Assembly (NCBI RefSeq): GCF_015160855.1
Contig: NZ_CP063373.1
Location: forward strand, 2,170,001 to 2,234,000
DNA: 64,000 nt
Reading direction: 5' to 3'
From: Streptomyces ferrugineus
GTDB lineage: Bacteria > Actinomycetota > Actinomycetes > Streptomycetales > Streptomycetaceae
Made by a program: the position numbers and the translations under genes. The notes below the pieces were generated by a model. That model did no database searches and had not been told where the DNA came from. It worked only from the letters and a program-made list of their open reading frames with translations. Below, one piece after another: positions 45,857 through 54,545 of the stretch (position 1 is the stretch's first letter; the number at the start of each line of letters is the position of its first letter).

Positions 45857-46528
45857 TCACGGTCGCCTGCGGCACCTCAGATCACCGCCCCCCGTCCGCT
45901 TCAGCACCCGCAGCGAGTCCGTCGCCGAGACCTCCGTGAACGCCCCGGACTCCAGCGCCCGGAGGTAGACGCGGTACGGGGCCTGGCCGGTGAACTCGTC
46001 CTTCGGGTCGGGGAACACGTCGTGGATGACCAGCAGCCCGCCCTTGGCGACATGCGGCGCCCAGCCCTCGTAGTCGGCGTTCGCGTGCTCGTCGGTGTGG
46101 CCGCCGTCGATGAAGACCAAGCCGAGGGGGGTGCCCCAGACCTTCGCCACCTGCGGTGAGCGGCCCACCAGGGCCACCACATGCTCCTCCAGGCCCGCCC
46201 GGTGCAGGGTGCGGCGGAACGTCGGCAGCGTGTCCATCAGGCCGAGCTCGGGGTCGACCGTCTCCGGGTCGTGGTACTCCCACCCCGGCTGCTGCTCCTC
46301 GCTGCCGCGGTGGTGGTCGACCGTGAGGGCGGTCACCCCGGCCTCACGGGCGGCGTCGGCGAGCAGGATGGTGGAGCGGCCGCAGTACGTGCCGACCTCG
46401 AGGAGAGGGAGACCGAGGCGCCCCGCCTCCACGGCCGCCGCGTACAGGGCCAGCCCCTCGCCCGTGGGCATGAAGCCCTTCGCCGCCTCGAACGCGGCCA
46501 GGATCTCGGGCTTGGGGGCCGGGGCCAT
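45857..46528 (-). CDS. Class I SAM-dependent methyltransferase
   Basis: 223 aa. LPLLEVGTYCGRSTILLADA is SAM motif I; LTVDHHRGSEEQQPGWEY follows, then LGLVFIDGGHTDEHANADYE with the acidic metal/SAM residues, and GGLLVIHDVFPDPKDEF. This is the Methyltransf_24 / rhamnosyl O-methyltransferase-like layout. ATG at 46528 has AAAGGG upstream. A degenerate copy of its C-terminal coding end lies at 41769-41891. Acceptor unknown. Confidence 0.85.
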   Translation of the reverse strand: MAPAPKPEILAAFEAAKGFMPTGEGLALYAAAVEAGRLGLPLLEVGTYCGRSTILLADAAREAGVTALTVDHHRGSEEQQPGWEYHDPETVDPELGLMDTLPTFRRTLHRAGLEEHVVALVGRSPQVAKVWGTPLGLVFIDGGHTDEHANADYEGWAPHVAKGGLLVIHDVFPDPKDEFTGQAPYRVYLRALESGAFTEVSATDSLRVLKRTGGGDLRCRRRP

Positions 46529-46598
46529 GGGGGTCCCTTTCGGTCGTGCGGGTGTGTGGGTGTGTGGGCGTACGGGTGTGTGGGCGCCCATCGTGCAC

Positions 46599-46631
46599 CA
46601 CGCCCCCGTCGCCGGGGACGACGGGGGCGTG
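46599..46631 (-). terminator. Hairpin terminator after MFS gene
   Basis: Perfect 12-bp arms CACGCCCCCGTC (46599-46610) and GACGGGGGCGTG (46620-46631), 9-nt loop, 20 bp past the MFS stop on the minus strand. Confidence 0.8.
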
Positions 46632-46650
46632 AGGTGCGTCGGTTAGGGGA

Positions 46651-48396
46651 TCAGGCCGTGACCGTCTCGCCCGGCAGCGCCAGGTCCACGTCCACCGCGC
46701 TGACGTCGCCCGCGTGCGTCGCGGACGCGGCCAGCGGTGCGTGGCCGTCGGCCCGGGCGGCCAGGACGTAGGCGCCCTGGGCGGGGACGGTGAGGGCGTA
46801 GCTGCCGTCGGAGGCGGAGAGGGTGCCGCCGGCCTGGCGGCCCCGGCGGTCGATCAGGGTGACCTTGGCGCGGGCCACCGGGGTCCCCTGGGCGTCCAGG
46901 ACCCGGCCGCGGAAGCCGCGCAGGGCCTGCTCGGCGTGCTCCAGGTTCGCGTCCTCCTCGCTGCTGGCGCGCAGCTGCGGGCGGGCCGCGGCCGGGCGCT
47001 GCTTCGGCAGGAACAGGGCCATCAGCAGGCCGATCGCCACGGCGGCCGTCGCGATCAGGAAGGCGACGCGGAAGCCGTGCATGGTCGGGATCTCGATGCC
47101 GCCGACGTTGTTCGCGGTGTTGGCCAGCACCATGCCGATCACGGCGCTCGACACCGACGTACCGATGGAGCGCATCAGCGTGTTGAGGCCGTTCGCCGCG
47201 CCCGTCTCGGAGGCGGGGACCGCGCCGACGATCAGGGCGGGGAGGGAGGAGTAGGCCAGGCCGATGCCCGCGCCGAGGACCACCGAGATGACGAGGCTCT
47301 GCCAGGGGGCGCTCATCAGGCCGAGGCCGGCGCCGTAGCCGATCGCGATGATCAGCATGCCGAGGATCAGGGTGGTCTTGGGGCCGTACTTCGCCGACAG
47401 GCGGGCGTAGACGGGGGCGGTGAACATCATCGTCAGGCCGAGCGGGGCGACCAGCAGGCCGGCTACGACCATCGACTGGCCGAGGCCGTAGCCGGTCTCC
47501 TTCGGCAGCTGGAGCAGCTGGGGGAGGACCAGGGAGACGACGTAGAACGAGACCCCGACCATGATCGACGCGAGGTTGGTGAACAGGACGGCCGGGCGGG
47601 CCGTGGTGCGCAGGTCGACCAGGGGGGCCTTGGTGCGCAGCTCGTAGACGCCCCAGACGACGAGGACGACGGCCGACGCGGCGAACATGCCGAGCGTGAT
47701 GCCGGACGTCCAGCCCCAGTCGCTGCCCTTGGTGATCGGCAGCAGGAAGAGGACGAGGCCGGCGGAGAGGCCGAGCGCGCCGGGGAGGTCGAAGGTGCCT
47801 TCCGCGCGGACCTTGGACTCCGGTACGACGAGGAGGGTGAGGGCGATGGCGAGGGCGCCGAGGCCGGCGGCGCCGTAGAAGAGGGCGTGCCAGTTCGCGT
47901 GCTGGGCGATCAGGGCCGCGGCGGGCAGGGCGAGTCCGCCGCCGACGCCGATCGAGGAGCTCATCAGGGCCATCGCCGAGCCGAGCCGCTCGCGGGGCAG
48001 CATGTCGCGCATCAGGCCGATGCCGAGCGGGATCGCGCCCATGGCGAAGCCCTGGAGGGTACGGCCGGCGATCATCGGGATCAGGTCGCTGGTGAGGGCG
48101 CTGACCAGCGCGCCGATCACCATCACGGCCAGGCTGGATATCAGCATGCGCCGCTTGCCGTAGAGGTCACCGAGGCGGCCCATGATGGGGGTGGCCACGG
48201 CGCCCGAGAGCAGGGTGGAGGTCAGGACCCAGGTGGCGTTGCTGGGCGCGGTGCTCAGCAGTTGCGGGAGGTCCTTGATGACCGGGACGAGCAGGGTCTG
48301 CATCACCGCGACGACGATGCCCGCGAAGGCGAGGACCGGGACGACGGCGCCGGAGGTCGCTCTGCCGGTGGGCTGGTCGTTCGTCGTTTGTGTCAT
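46651..48396 (-). CDS. MFS exporter with C-terminal carboxypeptidase-regulatory-like beta domain
   Basis: 581 aa. Residues about 15-480 are a 14-helix MFS transporter (motif A GRLGDLYGKRRML; GIGLMRDMLPRERLGSAMAL). After a short acidic stretch (SSEEDANLEHAEQALRGF), residues about 500-581 form a beta sandwich, GRVLDAQGTPVARAKVTLID ... GSYALTVPAQGAYVLAARAD, matching CarboxypepD_reg/CNA-B-like domains. Such domains are usually extracytoplasmic, which is at odds with a cytoplasmic C-terminus for 14 helices. Divergent from a second MFS gene. Substrate unknown. Confidence 0.82.
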   Translation of the reverse strand: MTQTTNDQPTGRATSGAVVPVLAFAGIVVAVMQTLLVPVIKDLPQLLSTAPSNATWVLTSTLLSGAVATPIMGRLGDLYGKRRMLISSLAVMVIGALVSALTSDLIPMIAGRTLQGFAMGAIPLGIGLMRDMLPRERLGSAMALMSSSIGVGGGLALPAAALIAQHANWHALFYGAAGLGALAIALTLLVVPESKVRAEGTFDLPGALGLSAGLVLFLLPITKGSDWGWTSGITLGMFAASAVVLVVWGVYELRTKAPLVDLRTTARPAVLFTNLASIMVGVSFYVVSLVLPQLLQLPKETGYGLGQSMVVAGLLVAPLGLTMMFTAPVYARLSAKYGPKTTLILGMLIIAIGYGAGLGLMSAPWQSLVISVVLGAGIGLAYSSLPALIVGAVPASETGAANGLNTLMRSIGTSVSSAVIGMVLANTANNVGGIEIPTMHGFRVAFLIATAAVAIGLLMALFLPKQRPAAARPQLRASSEEDANLEHAEQALRGFRGRVLDAQGTPVARAKVTLIDRRGRQAGGTLSASDGSYALTVPAQGAYVLAARADGHAPLAASATHAGDVSAVDVDLALPGETVTA

Positions 48397-48592
48397 GTGT
48401 AGCTCGAACTCCGTCTGCCTGGGCAACTATTCCGATGCTTTGAGACACTAACGAATTCTTGACCTTCTCTTGGCCTAACGGGACCCGGGGAGGCGGGAGG
48501 ACCGAGAGGCCGGGGGTGGGCGGGCCTAGGTCGTTGGTAGAGCCGGGACTAGGCCGAAATCCCGATGCCAGGAGCGTCGGGTCGTTGAGAAC

Positions 48593-50161
48593 ATGACGCG
48601 CATGCTCGCTGCCGCCGACACCGCCGATGCCGCCCGCGCCCGCCGCCGTACCGCGCCTCCCACCTGGCTGGTGGTGGCGCTCGCGTGCGCGGGGCAGTTC
48701 CTGGTCGTGCTCGACGTGTCGGTCGTGAACGTGGCGCTGCCGTCGATGCGGACCGGTCTCGGGCTGGACGCGCAGGGCCAGCAGTGGGTGGTCAACGCGT
48801 ACGCCATCGCCTTCGCCGGGTTCATGCTGCTGGGCGGGCGGGCCGGGGACCTGTACGGCCGTAAGCGGATGTTCCTCGTCGGGCTCGGCCTGTTCACCCT
48901 GGCCTCGCTGGGCGGCGGGCTGGCCCAGCAAGGCTGGCAGCTGCTGGTCGCGCGGGCCGTGCAGGGACTCGGCGCGGCGGTGCTGGCGCCCTCGACGCTG
49001 ACGATCCTGACGGCGGCGGTGCCGGAGGGGGCCGCCCGGGCGCGGGCGATAGGGACCTGGACCGCCGTCGGGGCCGGGGGCGGTGCCGCGGGCGGGCTGG
49101 TCGGCGGGGTGCTGGTGGACGTGCTGTCATGGCGCTGGGTCCTGCTGATCAATGTGCCGGTGGGGGCCGTGGTGCTGGCCGGCGCCGTGCTGTGGCTCGC
49201 GGAGAGCCGGGCCGGGGAGCGGCGGCGGCTGGACCTGCCGGGGGCGGTGCTGGTGACGGCCGGGCTGGCGACCCTCGCCTACGGCATCTCGCAGACGGAG
49301 GCCGCGGGCTGGACGGCGACCGCCACGGTCGTGCCCCTGCTCGCCGGTCTCGCCCTGCTCGGCGCCTTCCTCGCCGTGGAGGCGCGTACGGCGGCTCCGC
49401 TGATGCCGCTCGGGCTGCTCCGGGTGCGGGCGGTGGCGTCGGCGAACGTGGCGATGCTGCTGAGCGGTTCGGCGATGTTCTGCATGTGGTTCTTCATGAC
49501 GCTGTACACGCAGAACGTGCTCGACTACACCCCGCTGGAGGCCGGGCTGGCGCTGGTGCCGAGCTCACTGGCCGTGATCGTGGGCTCCAAGCTCGCGCCG
49601 CGGCTCATGCGGCACATGGGGGTGCGGTACGTGGCGGTCACGGGGTCACTTGTGGCGGCGGTCGGCTTCGGCTGGCAGTCGACGCTGGGCGTGGAGGGCG
49701 CGTATCTGACGTCGATCATGGTGCCGGGCATCCTGATGATGCTGGGCGCGGGCCTGGCGGCGACTCCGCTCGCGGCACTGGCCACGTCCGGGGCGCGGCC
49801 GGGGGAGGCGGGACTGGTCTCCGGGCTGGTCAACACCTCGCGCACGATGGGCGGTTCCCTGGGGCTGGCGGTCATGGCGACGATCGCGGCGGCGCGTTCG
49901 GGCGGCAGCGGGGCGCCGGGGGCGCTGACCGACGGGTACGCGCTGGTGTTCCGTACGTCGACGGGGGTGCTGCTTGCGGGGGCGGTGCTGATGCTGCTGT
50001 GGCTGCCGAGAAAGCCTTCCGCGGGCTCCTCCGGGACGGCCCCCGCGAACTCTGCTGAGAAGTCCTCGGCGAACGCTTCCACGAACTCTTCCACGAACTC
50101 TTCCGGGAACTCTTCCGGGAACTCTTCCGGGAACGCTTCCGCGAACTCTTCCGGGAGCTGA
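48593..50161 (+). CDS. DHA2-family MFS exporter with Asn/Ser repeat tail
   Basis: 522 aa, 14 helices: motif D1 VVLDVSVVNVALPSMRTGLG, motif A GGRAGDLYGRKRMFLVG, motif C-like GGAAGGLVGGVLVDVLSWRW. Probably exports antibiotics or other toxic compounds by proton exchange. The last ~35 residues are an unusual run of N-S-S-G units encoded by a 12-bp tandem repeat, predicted cytoplasmic and disordered. Start at 48593, 196 bp from the divergent MFS start; the ribosome site is weak. Confidence 0.87.
   Translation: MTRMLAAADTADAARARRRTAPPTWLVVALACAGQFLVVLDVSVVNVALPSMRTGLGLDAQGQQWVVNAYAIAFAGFMLLGGRAGDLYGRKRMFLVGLGLFTLASLGGGLAQQGWQLLVARAVQGLGAAVLAPSTLTILTAAVPEGAARARAIGTWTAVGAGGGAAGGLVGGVLVDVLSWRWVLLINVPVGAVVLAGAVLWLAESRAGERRRLDLPGAVLVTAGLATLAYGISQTEAAGWTATATVVPLLAGLALLGAFLAVEARTAAPLMPLGLLRVRAVASANVAMLLSGSAMFCMWFFMTLYTQNVLDYTPLEAGLALVPSSLAVIVGSKLAPRLMRHMGVRYVAVTGSLVAAVGFGWQSTLGVEGAYLTSIMVPGILMMLGAGLAATPLAALATSGARPGEAGLVSGLVNTSRTMGGSLGLAVMATIAAARSGGSGAPGALTDGYALVFRTSTGVLLAGAVLMLLWLPRKPSAGSSGTAPANSAEKSSANASTNSSTNSSGNSSGNSSGNASANSSGS
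50071..50154. repeat. 12-bp tandem repeat, seven units, in coding sequence
   Basis: Seven consecutive 12-bp units of GAACTCTTCCGG and variants (GAACGCTTCCAC, GAACTCTTCCAC) encode N-S/A-S-T/G/A repeats at the C-terminus of the MFS protein. Length changes in multiples of 12 would keep the frame. Confidence 0.9.
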
Positions 50162-50213
50162 GGCAACGATCCGGGTGGTCCATGGACTCCTTTGAATATC
50201 TAGGGAGGTGCCC

Positions 50214-50756
50214 ATGGGGGATCGCAAGGCGGCTCGGGACACGGAGTTCCAGAGCTTTGTCATCGGCCGCTGGCCGCGGCTGCTGCGGACGGCATTTCTC
50301 CTCACGGGGGAACAGCACGCCGCGGAGGACCTGGTCCAGTCGACGCTCGAACAGGTCTATGTGGCCTGGCGCAGGGTCGGCTCGGCCGAGGACCCGGAGG
50401 CCTATGTACGGCGCGTGATGATCAACGCGCACGCGCGCAAACACCGCAGAAGGCTCAGGGAGTTCCTGGCGCCCAAGGACGACTCGGGCCTGGCCCGCGA
50501 GGTGCCGGACACCGGCGACCGCATCGCCCAGGCCGACGACCGCGACGCCCTGCTGGCGGCGCTCGCCCAACTGCCGCCCCGGCAGCGGGAGGCGGTGGTC
50601 CTGCGGTACTGGGAGGACCTGACCGAGACACAGACGGCGGAGGCGATGGGCTGCTCCGTCGGCGCGGTCAAGAGCAACGCGGCCAAGGGGATCGCGAAAC
50701 TCCGCGCCATACCGGGACTGGCCGAGATGGTGACGCAGGGAGGACGGAGCCGATGA
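50214..50756 (+). CDS. SigE-family ECF RNA polymerase sigma factor
   Basis: 180 aa. Region 2: FVIGRWPRLLRTAFLLTGEQHAAEDLVQST, with the -10 recognition helix VYVAWRRV. Region 4: LAQLPPRQREAVVLRYWEDL then TQTAEAMGCSVGAVKSNAAK for -35 binding. The SigE family of actinobacteria (about 170-180 aa, this spacing). ATG 50214 has AGGGAGG 5 nt upstream, better than GTG 50208. The next gene starts within its stop (ATGA), so it probably encodes the regulator or partner. Confidence 0.9.
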   Translation: MGDRKAARDTEFQSFVIGRWPRLLRTAFLLTGEQHAAEDLVQSTLEQVYVAWRRVGSAEDPEAYVRRVMINAHARKHRRRLREFLAPKDDSGLAREVPDTGDRIAQADDRDALLAALAQLPPRQREAVVLRYWEDLTETQTAEAMGCSVGAVKSNAAKGIAKLRAIPGLAEMVTQGGRSR

Positions 50757-51622
50757 GCGCGGACCGGGAGACGAACCACGGCATGAGCAGCCACGGCATG
50801 AGCGGGCACGGCATGAGCGGCCATGACATGACCAATTCGGACATCGCCCTCCTGCTCGCCGACGCGGCGGACGAGGTCGAGATCGGTATAGCCCCCTACG
50901 ACGCGGTGCTGCGTGGCGGCCGCCGCCGCAAGGCCCGCCGCTGGGCCGTGGCGACTGCGACGGCCCTGGTGCTGGTGGGCTCGGCGGGGACGCTCGCGGT
51001 GGCGGGGATGCCGGGCGGGGAGGGTGACCGGGGGGCGGCGGTGGCGACACAGCCGGTGACGACCGTGGCGCCGGAGCTGCTCAGGCCCCGGACGACCGTT
51101 CTCGCGAGCGGAATCGACAAGGGCAGGGCGTGGCGCGTCGACGTGGATGTGTGGACGGCACCGCGCGACGAAGCCGAAGCACGCGCCCAGCTGGAGGCGA
51201 TCGCCTCGTACGAGGGGGCGCCACCCACGGGCATCAGCAAGCCTGCCGAACTGGTCGGCAAGAGTGCCTACTTCGCGCACAGCAGCATCGGGAAGGACGG
51301 CTCGGCGTTCATGGAGAACACGGTTCTCACGTCGGAGATCCTTTCGGGCACGGACATCCAGGCCGCCGCTTTCCCCCTGGAGCGGGGCTCCGGCGGCCCT
51401 CAGCGCCTGGTGGTCGGCCAGGTCGCCAAGACCGCCCGGGAGGTGACGTGCACTTGGCGGGACGGCACGGCGACCGTCGTCCCGGCCGTGCCGAAGGGCG
51501 AGCTCGCCCCTGCTCTCAACGACGACCCGGTCATCCGCCCGGTCCAGGGCTCTCCTGCGAACTGGTTCGTGTGCCTGGCGCCGGACGGGACGTCCTACGA
51601 GGCGGTGGAGGTGACGAAGTAG
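50753..51622 (+). CDS. Membrane protein coupled to ECF sigma factor, with His/Met repeat N-terminus
   Basis: 289 aa. The cytoplasmic start carries repeats of S-G-H-G-M (GMSSHGMSGHGMSGHDM), which could bind soft metals or just be flexible. A short acidic segment (IALLLADAADEVEIG) may contact the sigma factor. One membrane helix follows (WAVATATALVLVGSAGTLAV, about 63-83), then ~200 extracytoplasmic residues. Topology suits an anti-sigma factor that senses outside signals, but no zinc-binding HxxxCxxC ASD motif is present. ATGA overlap with the sigma gene. Confidence 0.72.
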   Translation: MSADRETNHGMSSHGMSGHGMSGHDMTNSDIALLLADAADEVEIGIAPYDAVLRGGRRRKARRWAVATATALVLVGSAGTLAVAGMPGGEGDRGAAVATQPVTTVAPELLRPRTTVLASGIDKGRAWRVDVDVWTAPRDEAEARAQLEAIASYEGAPPTGISKPAELVGKSAYFAHSSIGKDGSAFMENTVLTSEILSGTDIQAAAFPLERGSGGPQRLVVGQVAKTAREVTCTWRDGTATVVPAVPKGELAPALNDDPVIRPVQGSPANWFVCLAPDGTSYEAVEVTK

Positions 51623-51649
51623 GAAGGGTGTGGGAAGGACGGCCTCGCC

Positions 51650-52291
51650 TCACAGCCACCCCTGTTGGCGGGCCTCCCGCAGCGCCTCCATCCGGTTGCG
51701 GGTGCCTGTCTTGCCGATGGCCGAGGAGAGGTAGTTGCGGACGGTGGACTCGGAGAGGTGGAGCTTGGTGGCGATGTCGGCGACCGTCGCGCCCTCGGTC
51801 GACGCGTTGAGGACGTCGCGTTCGCGGGCGGTGAGAGGGTTGGGGCCGGCGCTCAGGGCGGCCGCGGCGAGGGCGGGGTCGATCACCGTCTCACCGGTCA
51901 GCACACGGCGGACGGCGACGGCGAGTTCCTCCACCGGACCGTCCTTGACCAGGAAGCCGACGGCGCCCGCCTCCATGGCCCGGCGCAGATAGCCGGGGCG
52001 GCCGAAGGTCGTCAGGATCAGCACCCGGCAGTCGGGCACCTGGTCGCGCAGCTCGGCAGCGGCGTCGAGCCCGCTCAGGCCCGGGAGTTCGATGTCGAGG
52101 AGGGCGACATCGGGGCGATGGGTGAGAGCGGCGTCGACGATGGCGTCCCCGGCCGACACCTGCGCCACGACCTCGATGTCCGGCTCCATCCCGAGCAGTA
52201 AAGCGAGTGCTCCGCGCATCATGCCCTGGTCCTCGGCGAGCAGAACCCGGATGGACTTGGCGGGCCGATGGTCCCGCGGCATCTCGTTCAC
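51650..52291 (-). CDS. NarL/LuxR-family response regulator
   Basis: 213 aa. Receiver: IRVLLAEDQGMMRGALALLL with the acidic pair, phospho-acceptor Asp in RPDVALLDIELPGLSG, Thr in LILTTFGRPG and Lys in GFLVKDGP. Output: LTARERDVLNASTEGATVAD and LSESTVRNYLSSAIGKTG, a LuxR-type HTH. Its kinase is probably the one at 53459-54313, separated by an APH-like gene on the same strand. GTG at 52291; an ATG at 52282 is also possible. Confidence 0.88.
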   Translation of the reverse strand: MNEMPRDHRPAKSIRVLLAEDQGMMRGALALLLGMEPDIEVVAQVSAGDAIVDAALTHRPDVALLDIELPGLSGLDAAAELRDQVPDCRVLILTTFGRPGYLRRAMEAGAVGFLVKDGPVEELAVAVRRVLTGETVIDPALAAAALSAGPNPLTARERDVLNASTEGATVADIATKLHLSESTVRNYLSSAIGKTGTRNRMEALREARQQGWL

Positions 52292-52303
52292 GGGCCAAGA
52301 GTA

Positions 52304-52535
52304 GGGGGCTCGGGGGCTCGGGGGCTCGGGGGCTCGGGACGGCGGGCGTCCGGTCGGAGGCGGGTGTGGGCTCCTGGGGCGAGGCGAGGCGAGGCGGGGC
52401 GGGGCGGGGCCACGGCGGCTGCGGGCTGTGGACGCCCGGTCGGCTGCTGGGCCGATGGGGGCGGTCGGCTGTTGGTGCGGTGGGCCGGTGGGCCGGTGGG
52501 CCGGTGGGCCGGTGGGCGGTGCGCCGGTGCGCCGG
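52304..52535. repeat. Cluster of short tandem repeats
   Basis: Three microsatellites in the 334-bp gap 52292-52625: GGGGGCTC x4 (52304-52338), GAGGC/GGGGC x6-7 (about 52376-52410) and GTGGGCCG with variants x7 (52480-52535). No gene is supported in this gap. Confidence 0.85.
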
Positions 52536-52625
52536 CCGCGCCCACGCGGTCGCAGCCGCGACGCACATCGAACGCCTCCTCGCGCCCATGGAGCCGGCTC
52601 CCGCACCCCGGAGGCCGGCCCGCGC

Positions 52626-53381
52626 CTAACGGCTCCTGACCTGGGATCGCAGCACATCGACCTCACAGCCCGGCGCGGACGGGTCGAAGCCGTGCTCGAT
52701 CAGCCAGCGAACCGCCAGCAGGCTGCGCAGCGACCACCACGCGCGGATCACGTCGAGGTCGACGTCGGCGCCGTAGCCGGCGATGACGGCGCCGAGGTGC
52801 TCCTCGTGTCCGAGCGTCAGGGTGGCGAGGTCGTACAGGGCGTCACCCCGGCCCGCCTCGGACCAGTCGATGATGCCCGTGATCTCGTCACCATCGACGA
52901 ACACGTGAGCGATCTGCAGGTCGCCGTGCGTGAACACCGGGGTCCACGGCCGGAGCGCGGCCTCGGCGAGCCGGCGGTTGCGCGTGACCAGGTCGGCGGG
53001 CAGGACACCGTTGGACACGAGCAACTCGCACTCGCCGTCGAGATCCGCCGCCAACTCGTCGAGGCCCCGGCCGGCCCGGCCCGGGCGGGGCGGCAACGGC
53101 GCGTCGTGCAGCTTCCGGACGGCGGCGCCCGCCGCGGCCCACGCCGCCGGCGACGCGGTCGACGGCTCGCCGAGGCGGCCGAGCGCCGCCCCCGGGACCG
53201 CGGCGATCGCGAGCACGGGCGGCTTGTGCCACAGGACCTCCGGGGTCGGGACCGGCGCCAGGGCCATCGCCTCGACCTCGACGTCGATGCGCGCCTGATC
53301 GGCGTCCACCTTCAGGAACACGTCGCCGACGCGCAGGGTCGTGCGCTCGGAATGGGCGACGACGACTTCGACCTCATCCAT
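52626..53381 (-). CDS. Aminoglycoside-phosphotransferase-family kinase
   Basis: 251 aa, short APH fold. Catalytic loop FTHGDLQIAHVFVDGDEITG, with Asp as base, and IDWSEAGRGDALYDLATL for Mg2+. The usual Asn after H-G-D-L-x-x-x is His here (HGDLQIAHVF), seen in a subgroup of APH-like proteins. It phosphorylates a small hydroxyl compound using ATP or GTP; antibiotic resistance cannot be assumed. It sits between kinase and response-regulator genes in the same direction, possibly cotranscribed with the histidine kinase. Confidence 0.8.
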   Translation of the reverse strand: MDEVEVVVAHSERTTLRVGDVFLKVDADQARIDVEVEAMALAPVPTPEVLWHKPPVLAIAAVPGAALGRLGEPSTASPAAWAAAGAAVRKLHDAPLPPRPGRAGRGLDELAADLDGECELLVSNGVLPADLVTRNRRLAEAALRPWTPVFTHGDLQIAHVFVDGDEITGIIDWSEAGRGDALYDLATLTLGHEEHLGAVIAGYGADVDLDVIRAWWSLRSLLAVRWLIEHGFDPSAPGCEVDVLRSQVRSR

Positions 53382-53458
53382 GGGCGACCAGTATCCCGGG
53401 GTTGATCGTCGACGTCGCAGGGTTTATCGCGCGCGGTGGCGCCGCCCGACCCGCCGGG

Positions 53459-54313
53459 CTACCCCACCGCTATCGGGATCGCCTCTGCCGCCAACTCCCT
53501 GGAGCCCACCAGCAGTTCCGCGGTCACCACGAAGCCGTTGCGCGGCCCCGGTCCCGCCGTCAGCGTGCCCCCGGCCGCGGTCAGACGCTCCGCCAGCCCC
53601 TTCAGTCCCGTCCCCCCGACACCGTCCGACTCGCCGGCCGGCTTGCCCCCGTCGTCCGTCACCGTCAGCCGCACCCGTTCCCCGCTGCCCGACACGACGA
53701 TCTCGCAGTGCCCGGCGCCGCTGTGCCGTACGACGTTCGTCACCGCTTCCCGCACCACCCAGCCGAGCAACGCCTCGGTCTGCGGGACGAGCGGTGGGCC
53801 GGAGCGGCGTACGGCGGGCTCGACGCCGGCCGCCCGCAGTGCCGAGACCGCGCGGTCGAGCTCGGTGCTCAGGCTGCCCTGCCGGTACCCGGTCACGGCC
53901 TCGCGGATCTCCGTGAGGGCCTGACGGCCGACCGCCTCGATGTCGTTGAGCTGCGACTGCGCCGCCTCGACGTCCCCGGCGGCCAGCCGTCGCGCCGCCT
54001 CCGACTTCACCACGATCACCGAGAGGGTGTGGCCGAGCAGATCGTGCAGATCGCGGGAGAAGCGCAGGCGCTCCTGCTCGACCGCGCGCCGGGCCAGTTC
54101 CTCGCGGGCCGCGCGCAGTTCCCGTACCGCCTCCGACAGGGACAGGATCGCCGCCGTCACCATCGTGGAGATCCAGGTGGCGTACGCGATGTCGAGGCCG
54201 CCCCAGCCGTCGTGGGCGACGGAGACGCAGGGCAGCAGGCTGTAGCCGTTGGGGCTCCGCTCGTCCCGGAAGGTCTCGCACGAGCGCGTGCGGGTCTTGC
54301 GCAACCAGGCCAT
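53459..54313 (-). CDS. NarL-type histidine kinase with most of its sensor region missing
   Basis: 284 aa. DHp: RFSRDLHDLLGHTLSVIVVK with the phospho-His. ATPase: VREAVTNVVRHSGA (N-box), TVTDDGGKPAG and GTGLKGLAERL (G-boxes). Family members have ~380-420 aa with five or six N-terminal helices; only the first few residues (MAWLRKTRTRSC) and one helix (YATWISTMVTAAILSLSE) are left, which looks like an internal in-frame deletion. ATG at 54313 has GGGGCAGGGG upstream. Pairs with the response regulator at 51650. Confidence 0.78.
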   Translation of the reverse strand: MAWLRKTRTRSCETFRDERSPNGYSLLPCVSVAHDGWGGLDIAYATWISTMVTAAILSLSEAVRELRAAREELARRAVEQERLRFSRDLHDLLGHTLSVIVVKSEAARRLAAGDVEAAQSQLNDIEAVGRQALTEIREAVTGYRQGSLSTELDRAVSALRAAGVEPAVRRSGPPLVPQTEALLGWVVREAVTNVVRHSGAGHCEIVVSGSGERVRLTVTDDGGKPAGESDGVGGTGLKGLAERLTAAGGTLTAGPGPRNGFVVTAELLVGSRELAAEAIPIAVG

Positions 54314-54330
54314 GCCCCTGCCCCCTGTCA

Positions 54331-54370
54331 GATGAGAACCCACGAGAACCCACGAGAACCCATGAGAACC
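54331..54370. repeat. 10-bp tandem repeat, four copies
   Basis: Four units of (C/G)A(C/T)GAGAACC just upstream of the histidine kinase start. Otherwise 54314-54662 holds the KstR-like box at 54546 and no gene I can support. Confidence 0.85.
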
Positions 54371-54545
54371 GATGCCATGACGGTACGGACCCGCGCCGTC
54401 GCGCGGCAGAGGCGGTTGTACGCGGTACGGCGGGACAAATGTCACGGGTGCCCGGGGCCGCGCGCAGCCGACCCCGGTCAGAGCTGACACGGCGTCAGGA
54501 GTCTTCACAAGTGCAGTGCGCTCGGCTATACAGAGGGCGCCGGAC

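Noticed and set aside
46714..48402. Long plus-strand frame over the MFS gene
   Set aside because: Antisense shadow rich in Gly/Arg/Asp with no recognisable fold.
52626..53381. Antibiotic resistance determinant
   Set aside because: The APH fold alone does not give a substrate, and the Mg-binding Asn is replaced by His.
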